From an uncultured Lachnospiraceae bacterium (GTDB lineage: Bacteria; Bacillota; Clostridia; Lachnospirales; Lachnospiraceae), in assembly GCA_947564645.1 (NCBI GenBank), contig CANOCU010000023.1, positions 1 through 54,915 of the forward strand: DNA of 54,915 nucleotides, read 5' to 3'. Of the stretch, positions 49,292-54,915 are shown piece after piece. Below the pieces are notes generated by a model. It was not told the DNA's origin and ran no database searches. It saw nothing but the letters and a program-made list of their open reading frames with translations. The stretch's first letter is position 1; the number at the start of each line of letters is the position of its first letter. Made by a program: the position numbers and the translations under genes.

Positions 49292-51010
49292 ATGAGAAGA
49301 AACAAACTTGTAAAATTGCTTGCCAGTGTATTGGTTACGAGTATGATACTCGCAGGCTGCGGCAAGGAAAACGGACCGCAGGCTGATCAGGCCGCTCCGG
49401 CAGCGGAAGATGCAGGTTCCACAGTGGAAAATACCGATTCTGAGTCAGGGGAAAGCCAGGATCTGTATACAGAGCCGGGAACATATCCTATCGTAACGGA
49501 ACCGATCACGATGAGTGTGTTTGCGTCCCAGGCAGTCAACATTATTGATTTTAATACCAACGAATTTACTGCATTCATGGAAGAACTGACAGGGATCGAT
49601 CTGGAGTTCGAGACAGCGCCGCAGGATGCAGCGAAGGAAAAGGTAAATCTGATCATGACAAGCGGCGATATGCCGGATATCTTCCTGGTTGGCAACAGCG
49701 GAGCAGTGCCTGATGAGACGCGCTTTGGCGTGGAGGAAGGCAGCCTGATCGATCTGACTGACCTGATCGAAACACAGATGCCAAACTTTAAGAAGATCCT
49801 GGATGAGACGCCGGGACTGCGCGGACAGATCACCGCAACCGACGGTAAGATCTACAGCCTGCCTTTCTACAATGAGGCTTATCACGTGACATTGTCACAG
49901 AAGATGTGGGTAAATACAAAATTACTGGAGGAGCTGGGAGAAGAACTTCCTAAGACAACAGAAGATTTCTACCGGATCTGTAAAGCCTATAAAGAGAAAA
50001 ATCCGGATGGAATCCCTGTTTGCGGCGGTACTTTTTGGAATGGGGATCCGACAGCTTTTCTGTGCAATCCGTTCCTGTATCATCCGGGAACCGGTTCTCC
50101 GCATGGAATGGTGGTATCTGACGGAACCGTATCAACCATTGCAAACACGGAGGAATACAGAGAAGCGCTTCGTTTCATGAATCAGCTCTATGAAGAGGGC
50201 CTGCTTTATGAAGGCAGCTTTACCATGGACGGGACACAGGCTAAAGCGCTTATGGCAAGTGACGGTGAACCCGTGCTGTTTATGGCCGGTGCGGCGATCA
50301 CCAGCTTCATTGATTCTGCTGCGAATCCGGAACTTTATAGTCATTACTATATGTTGGAGCCGCTTACAGGCCCGGACGGTGAGAACAATGCGACCTATGT
50401 TCCGACAACAGCGGCGCCTGCCTTTGCGATCACGACATCCTGCGAATATCCGGAGGCTGCTGCACGCATGGTGGATTACCTGTATACGCTGGAGGGATCT
50501 TTGAATGCAAAGTCCGGTGTGAAAGGTGCAGAGAGTTGGGATGACCCTGAGGAGGGACAGGTAGGCCTTGACGGCAATCCCGCACTGTATCAGGTATTCC
50601 GTCCTTATTCATTGGAGCCTCAGAATGTGACGTGGCAGGATGCCGGCGTTGCCTATGCTTCGTCTGTATTCCGATTCGGTGAAGCTACCGATCCGGATCT
50701 GGATATGTACGCACCGGAAGGTTTGGAACTGCTTCTGTACCGGGGAACTCATGACCTGTATGAGCCGCATAAGCCGACTAAGGTGGAGACTTTGCCGGGC
50801 GCTTTGAAACTGACACTGGATGAGAGCACAAGTATCCAGACCAAGTCTGTAGAAGTGCAGAATTATTACACCCAGAGTAAGGTACAGTTTATCACTGGGG
50901 CGCTTGACCTGGATGCGGATTGGGAGACTTACACAAAGGGGCTTGAAGATATGGGAATGAATGATCTGCTCGCAGTCTATCAGGCCGCTTATGACCGTCA
51001 GTACAAATAG
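49292..51010 (+). CDS. Sugar ABC transporter binding lipoprotein
   Basis: A 572-residue lipoprotein. GGAGGG lies 9 bases before the ATG. Signal peptide with lipobox SMILAGC (cysteine near residue 23), then an acidic linker EDAGSTVENTDSESGES. The mature protein is a long CUT1 binding protein of LipO type, with YNEAYHVTLSQKMWVNTKLLEELGEELPKTTEDFYRICKAYKEKNPDG near 190-235 and a C-terminal VQNYYTQSKVQFITGALDLDADWETYTKGLEDMGMNDLLAVYQAAYDRQY, which is characteristic of the family. It is anchored outside the membrane and catches the oligosaccharide. Confidence 0.93.
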   Translation: MRRNKLVKLLASVLVTSMILAGCGKENGPQADQAAPAAEDAGSTVENTDSESGESQDLYTEPGTYPIVTEPITMSVFASQAVNIIDFNTNEFTAFMEELTGIDLEFETAPQDAAKEKVNLIMTSGDMPDIFLVGNSGAVPDETRFGVEEGSLIDLTDLIETQMPNFKKILDETPGLRGQITATDGKIYSLPFYNEAYHVTLSQKMWVNTKLLEELGEELPKTTEDFYRICKAYKEKNPDGIPVCGGTFWNGDPTAFLCNPFLYHPGTGSPHGMVVSDGTVSTIANTEEYREALRFMNQLYEEGLLYEGSFTMDGTQAKALMASDGEPVLFMAGAAITSFIDSAANPELYSHYYMLEPLTGPDGENNATYVPTTAAPAFAITTSCEYPEAAARMVDYLYTLEGSLNAKSGVKGAESWDDPEEGQVGLDGNPALYQVFRPYSLEPQNVTWQDAGVAYASSVFRFGEATDPDLDMYAPEGLELLLYRGTHDLYEPHKPTKVETLPGALKLTLDESTSIQTKSVEVQNYYTQSKVQFITGALDLDADWETYTKGLEDMGMNDLLAVYQAAYDRQYK

Positions 51011-51026
51011 TAGATTGTTTGAATAG

Positions 51027-51066
51027 AAAAAGGGGGTGCGGCACCGCTGCGGCAGCCCCTTTTTTG
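51027..51066 (+). terminator. Terminator after the binding lipoprotein
   Basis: AAAAAGGGG and CCCCTTTTTT with a GC-rich loop that can itself pair (GCGGCACCGCTGC). It may reduce, not stop, transcription into the glycosidase genes, making the lipoprotein more abundant. Confidence 0.8.
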
Positions 51067-51089
51067 AAAAGTAGGGGAGGGCTTATCGT

Positions 51090-52745
51090 ATGATCGCTAC
51101 ACCGTCAACTGCACAATATGCATGGCATGAGGCAGAGAGAAGCATGTTTATCCATTTCGGACCGGCCACCTGGCAGGGCCAGGAATACGATGACGGCTCC
51201 GTGCCTGTGGAGCAAATGAATCCGGGTCTGCTGGACACCGGTCAGTGGTGCCGGGCGGTGCTGTCCTTTGGGGCAAAAAGGATCGTCTTTGTGGCAAAGC
51301 ATACGGGAGGTTTCTGCTGGTGGCAGACCGATACCACAAAGTACGGTGTAAAGAACTGCCCGTGGAAGGATGGCAGGGGTGATGTGCTGGGGGAACTGTC
51401 GAAATCCTGTCAGGAATATGGGCTTAGGCTTGGAATCTATCTTTATCCCGGAGACCGGACATGGGGCGCTTACATCGGCGGCGGCGGTAAGACGAAGGAT
51501 CCTTCTTTGCAGGAGGCGTATGACCGGGTGTTTCGCACGCAGCTGCAGGAAGTGCTTTCCGGATACGGTGCGATAGAAGAAGTCTGGTTTGACGGCTCGT
51601 GCCTGATCGAGGTGGGAGATATTCTGGAAGATTATGCGAAGGAGGCAGTCATTTTCCAGGGAAAGTATGCAAATATCCGCTGGTGTGGAACGGAGAGAGG
51701 TATGCTGCCGGATGAAGCGTGGAGTGCAATTGACCATGAGGCACTGGCAGCCGGAACGGCGACCGTGGTGCAGAGCGATCCGGACGGGGACACGTGGGCC
51801 CCGTTAGAGGTGGATACCACGTTGTATGACCATTTCTGGTTCTGGAGTCCTGAAAATGCGCGAAAATTAAAAAGTCTTTCCGAATTGATGAGAACTTATT
51901 ATCATTCTGCAGGCCGGGGCGGCGTCCTGCTCTTGAATGTTTCTCCGAATACGGATGGTTTGATCCCGGCTGCGGATATGCGGAGACTGGAGGAGTTTGG
52001 CAGGGAGATTGACAGACGATTCGGACATCCGCTTGGAGAACTTTCCGGAGAAGGATATTCCTTCCTGTTGGATTTTGATACCTTGCAGAAGGTGAATCAT
52101 GTGGTGCTTATGGAAGATTACCGCCTGGGTGAACGGATCCGGAAATACAGACTGGAGGCCGGAAGACGTGGAGAGTGGATCCGGATCGCATCGGGACGCC
52201 AGATCGGAAGAAAGAGGATCCTGGTATTCGAACAGGCAGATACAGATGCACTGCGTCTGGTGGTGGAGGAGGCAGCAGATGTACCACAGCTTCGGAGCAT
52301 GGCGGCCTTCTATGTCGAAGCAGAAGACATACCGGATCTGATCGTAGCGCAGAGGGCTGTTTCGCTGATCTATGATCCGGTAACGGATTCCTGGGCGGCG
52401 CCGGGAGAAGGGGAAAAGGTGTTGGAGTGGAGTGCAGACGAGATAGAGGGCAGAAGCTTTTCTTTTGCAATTGATATCAGCTATGTAATAACGGAACCGG
52501 GGCAATACGAACTGTTATTTGCAACAGAGGGCGCCGAGGAGCTGATCATCGATAGCCTGCAGGCGCTTCTGGAAGAAGAAGCGGTCGAAGGAGTACTGAC
52601 TTTGATCGAACCGGGGCGGCGGTACAATCTGACCCGCACCTCTGCCGTGGAGGATGCCGGGGGAGGTAAAACCGGCTTGCGCGGAAGCATCCATTGTCCG
52701 GGAACGGGACGGCGAGGCACATTGACCGTAAAAAAGGTGATATAA
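51090..52745 (+). CDS. GH29-type alpha-L-fucosidase
   Basis: A 551-residue cytoplasmic enzyme. The N-terminal (beta/alpha)8 domain has SMFIHFGPATWQGQEYDDG (near 18-36), KRIVFVAKHTGGFCWWQTDTTKYGVKNCPW (near 64-93), GLRLGIYLYPGDRTWG and the nucleophile D in EEVWFDGSCL (near 163-172). SAGRGGVLLLNVSPNTDGLIP (near 274-294) is also typical. The C-terminal part (about 320-551) is a beta-sandwich with discoidin-like sequence. No signal peptide, so it works on imported oligosaccharides. GH29 enzymes release alpha-linked fucose from host or milk glycans. Confidence 0.92.
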   Translation: MIATPSTAQYAWHEAERSMFIHFGPATWQGQEYDDGSVPVEQMNPGLLDTGQWCRAVLSFGAKRIVFVAKHTGGFCWWQTDTTKYGVKNCPWKDGRGDVLGELSKSCQEYGLRLGIYLYPGDRTWGAYIGGGGKTKDPSLQEAYDRVFRTQLQEVLSGYGAIEEVWFDGSCLIEVGDILEDYAKEAVIFQGKYANIRWCGTERGMLPDEAWSAIDHEALAAGTATVVQSDPDGDTWAPLEVDTTLYDHFWFWSPENARKLKSLSELMRTYYHSAGRGGVLLLNVSPNTDGLIPAADMRRLEEFGREIDRRFGHPLGELSGEGYSFLLDFDTLQKVNHVVLMEDYRLGERIRKYRLEAGRRGEWIRIASGRQIGRKRILVFEQADTDALRLVVEEAADVPQLRSMAAFYVEAEDIPDLIVAQRAVSLIYDPVTDSWAAPGEGEKVLEWSADEIEGRSFSFAIDISYVITEPGQYELLFATEGAEELIIDSLQALLEEEAVEGVLTLIEPGRRYNLTRTSAVEDAGGGKTGLRGSIHCPGTGRRGTLTVKKVI

Positions 52746-52759
52746 ACGGGGGAGAAACC

Positions 52760-54877
52760 ATGAAGAGAATCAGTTTGAATGGCGCATGGCGTATGAAGCG
52801 GGAAGACTGGACAGAATGGATTCCGGCCAGCGTTCCTGGCAGCGTATATCATGATCTGCTGCAGGCGGGAAGAATGGAGGATCCTTTCTGGAGGGCGAAT
52901 GAAGCGGAGGCTCTTGCGCTGATGGAATTTGATTATGCATATACCAGGGTTTTTCGGGTGGAAGCTGATCTGCTGACTCATGAAGAGGTGACCCTGTACT
53001 GCGCAGGCCTGGATACTCTGGCGCAGGTATATGTGAATGACAGATTGGTGGGAACTGCGGATAACATGCATAGAGAGTGGGAGTTTCAGGTAAAGGATTT
53101 TCTGATAGAGGGGGATAATGCTATTTTGATCCGTTTCTCGTCACCCCTGCGGTATATTCGGGAAAGCTATGATGAAAATCCAAATGACGGTTCCGATTAT
53201 GCGATGAAAGGTTTTCCCAATCTGCGCAAGGCGCATTGTATGTTCGGGTGGGATTGGGGACCGCGCCTTCCGGATGCCGGAATCTGGAGGGACATTGAAC
53301 TGCGTGGAAGAGATGTGGCGGTACTGGAAAGCGTTTATATCAGACAGCGGCACACAGAAGAGGGCGTATGGGTCAAGGCGGAGATTGACTGCCATGAGAT
53401 CAGCGGGGCGGCAGAGGAACTGCGGTTTTTGCTTTACAGCCCGGCAGGGGAATGTCTGGGACAGGCAGGAGACAGGTGTGAGATCCTGGTGAAGGAGCCA
53501 CAGCTCTGGTGGCCCAACGGTTACGGGGAGCAGCCGCTATACAGGGCGAGTGTCGTTATCCTGAAGGAAGGCGTAGTGTTGGATAAATGGGAAAGAAGGA
53601 TCGGACTTCGCACTATTGGCCTTCGTCGTGACCAGGATAAATGGGGTGAGAGTTTTGCACATGAGGTTAATGGGACAGCCATTTTTGCCATGGGAGCGGA
53701 TTACATACCGGAGGATAATATTTTTGCCAGAATCACGCCGGAGCGTACCAGACGCCTGTTGGAAGACTGTGTGCGGGCTAATTTCAACACGATACGTGTG
53801 TGGGGCGGCGGATATTATCCCGGTGATGATTTCTTTGATATTTGTGATGAATTGGGCCTTCTGGTATGGGAGGATCTGATGTTCGCCTGTGCGGTCTATG
53901 GACTGACCGATGAATTTGAGGAAAATATCCGTGAGGAACTGATCTGTAATGTCCGTAGACTGAGACATCATCCGTCCCTGGCGCTTTGGTGTGGCAATAA
54001 TGAGATGGAATTGTTTGTTGCGGCAGATGTATGGATCAACAGACCAGGGCAGAAGGCGGATTATCTGACTATGTATGAGTATATCTTTCCGAAATTATTC
54101 AGGGAATTGGATCCTGACGCGGTTTACTGGCCTGCCAGTCCGTCCTCCGGCGGTGCGTTCGACGATCCGAATGATTATAACAGAGGGGATGTACATTACT
54201 GGGAAGTGTGGCACAATGGCAGACCTTTTACGGAATATCGCAAATTTCATTTTCGTTATGCTTCTGAATTTGGGTTTCAGTCTTTTCCGTGCATGAAAAC
54301 GGTGGAGAGCTTTACATTGCCGGAGGACCGGAATGTCTTCTCCTATGTGATGGAAAAGCATCAGCGTAATTCTCTGGCAAACGGCAAGATTATGGAGTAT
54401 ATTTCACAGATCTTTCTATATCCGGGGAGATTTGAAACACTGTTGTATGCTTCGCAGCTTCTGCAGGCGGAGGCGATCCGCTACGGGGTAGAGCACTGGC
54501 GCAGAAACCGCGGCAGATGTATGGGAGCCGTCTATTGGCAGCTGAATGACTGCTGGCCGGTGGCATCCTGGGCAAGCATCGACTATTTCGGCCGCTGGAA
54601 AGCGCTGCACTATGCGGCCAGAAGGTTCTTTGCTCCGGTGCTGCTTTCCTGCGAGGAGGAGGGGCTGCTGTCCCAGACGATTGATGTGAACGCACAGCCT
54701 TTTGCGGTCAAAAAGAGTGCAAGGTTTTCCGTTAGCAATGAGACAAGGCAAAGGTTTACAGGGAGAATAGAATGGACGCTCAGGGATCCTGCGGCCCGGG
54801 TTCTTCGTGGGGGAGACTTTGCGGTATCCGTAGAGGCATTATCGGCCAAATGGGTTGAAAAGCTAGGGAAACACTGA
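52760..54877 (+). CDS. GH2 beta-mannosidase, C-terminally truncated
   Basis: A 705-residue protein started at 52760 with GGGGGAG 6 bases upstream. The sugar-binding domain starts with LNGAWRMKREDWTEWIPASVPGSVYHDLL. GWDWGPRLPDAGIWRDIEL (near 157-175) is typical of beta-mannosidases. The acid/base is E in LWCGNNEMELF (near 411-421), and the nucleophile E lies in RYASEFGFQSFP (near 501-512). GRCMGAVYWQLNDCWPVASWASIDYFGRWKALHYAA closes the barrel. Full-length enzymes have about 820-850 residues. Here the frame ends at GKH after VEALSAKWVEKL, where the sequence turns into a non-coding type. It removes beta-mannose from N-glycan cores or mannans in the cytoplasm. Confidence 0.9.
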   Translation: MKRISLNGAWRMKREDWTEWIPASVPGSVYHDLLQAGRMEDPFWRANEAEALALMEFDYAYTRVFRVEADLLTHEEVTLYCAGLDTLAQVYVNDRLVGTADNMHREWEFQVKDFLIEGDNAILIRFSSPLRYIRESYDENPNDGSDYAMKGFPNLRKAHCMFGWDWGPRLPDAGIWRDIELRGRDVAVLESVYIRQRHTEEGVWVKAEIDCHEISGAAEELRFLLYSPAGECLGQAGDRCEILVKEPQLWWPNGYGEQPLYRASVVILKEGVVLDKWERRIGLRTIGLRRDQDKWGESFAHEVNGTAIFAMGADYIPEDNIFARITPERTRRLLEDCVRANFNTIRVWGGGYYPGDDFFDICDELGLLVWEDLMFACAVYGLTDEFEENIREELICNVRRLRHHPSLALWCGNNEMELFVAADVWINRPGQKADYLTMYEYIFPKLFRELDPDAVYWPASPSSGGAFDDPNDYNRGDVHYWEVWHNGRPFTEYRKFHFRYASEFGFQSFPCMKTVESFTLPEDRNVFSYVMEKHQRNSLANGKIMEYISQIFLYPGRFETLLYASQLLQAEAIRYGVEHWRRNRGRCMGAVYWQLNDCWPVASWASIDYFGRWKALHYAARRFFAPVLLSCEEEGLLSQTIDVNAQPFAVKKSARFSVSNETRQRFTGRIEWTLRDPAARVLRGGDFAVSVEALSAKWVEKLGKH

Positions 54878-54915
54878 TTAATTCAAGTATTTCCAGATAA
54901 TGTATGATAAAATGT
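54868..54915. mobile_element. Probable end of an insertion sequence cutting the beta-mannosidase
   Basis: From about 54866 the sequence changes to an AT-rich GGGAAACACTGATTAATTC and TGTATGATAAAATG. The first string looks like a transposon terminal repeat, and the second has a -10-like TATGAT. The beta-mannosidase frame is lost here, 110-140 codons short of the usual length. The rest is beyond the window. Confidence 0.5.

Overview
The window looks like a chromosome segment of a gut Clostridia, most likely a Lachnospiraceae. Reasons: strong GGAGG ribosome sites, LplB/YtcP-type sugar transporters, a YesN-type AraC regulator, AAA/PD-(D/E)XK proteins of the kind that multiply in that family, and a Tn916-type integrase. 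No rRNA, tRNA or CRISPR array was seen.

Layout. (1) 1-2323: the end of a sugar ABC transporter operon (binding protein C-terminus plus two permeases). A MATE exporter (2408-3823), a short eroded permease tail and an esterase (3973-4770) follow. (2) About 5036-23210: an 18.2-kb integrated element inserted inside a Nif3-like gene. The N-terminal 84 codons lie at 4784-5035 and the last 202 codons at 23211-23816. Joining the halves at a shared CTATC(T/A)GG core restores one open frame. Before insertion the locus was probably an esterase / Nif3-like / flavoprotein operon. (3) 23842-25293: the FAD oxidoreductase, then a small coiled protein and a DUF2971 protein on the other strand. (4) 26662-36393: an accessory block. 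It holds three AAA-ATPase/PD-(D/E)XK proteins, a tightly overlapped three-gene unit (63-aa protein, zeta-toxin-like kinase, HipA-like kinase), an M18 aminopeptidase and a further AAA ATPase. (5) 36589-41515: an oligopeptide ABC operon whose binding protein is broken by an internal deletion. (6) 41674-44824: a serine beta-lactamase-like hydrolase, a graveyard of gene fragments and a HAD phosphatase. (7) 44889-54877: a glycan-use locus with an AraC sensor-regulator on the minus strand (apparent N-terminal frameshift), a complete LplB/LplC/lipoprotein transporter, a GH29 fucosidase and a GH2 beta-mannosidase cut short at the right edge.

The integrated element. Its right end carries a D5/P4-type primase-helicase, an excisionase and a 396-aa Tn916-like integrase on the plus strand. 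The rest is mostly on the minus strand: RepL-like protein, SSB, a secreted Gly/Ser-rich protein with a duplicated motif, a Pro/Lys-rich repeat protein, a DUF5688 protein, a VirD4-type coupling ATPase with no N-terminal membrane segment, a ClpP protease and several unknown proteins. I found no relaxase, VirB4 or other transfer-pore gene, so it looks like a mobilizable or satellite element that depends on other elements. Its non-coding DNA is unusually structured: a 62-63-bp repeat array, two iteron-like regions, a duplicated 350-bp promoter/leader, dispersed TCCAA-N4-5-TTGGA palindromes and a family of CCGGCGCC hairpins.

The main candidates for something undescribed are the element's 200-aa protein/ClpP/coupling-ATPase operon under its duplicated leader, the small protein/zeta-like/HipA-like unit, and the repeat architecture at 7.0-8.3 kb. 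All product names come from reading motifs by eye; no database search was run.
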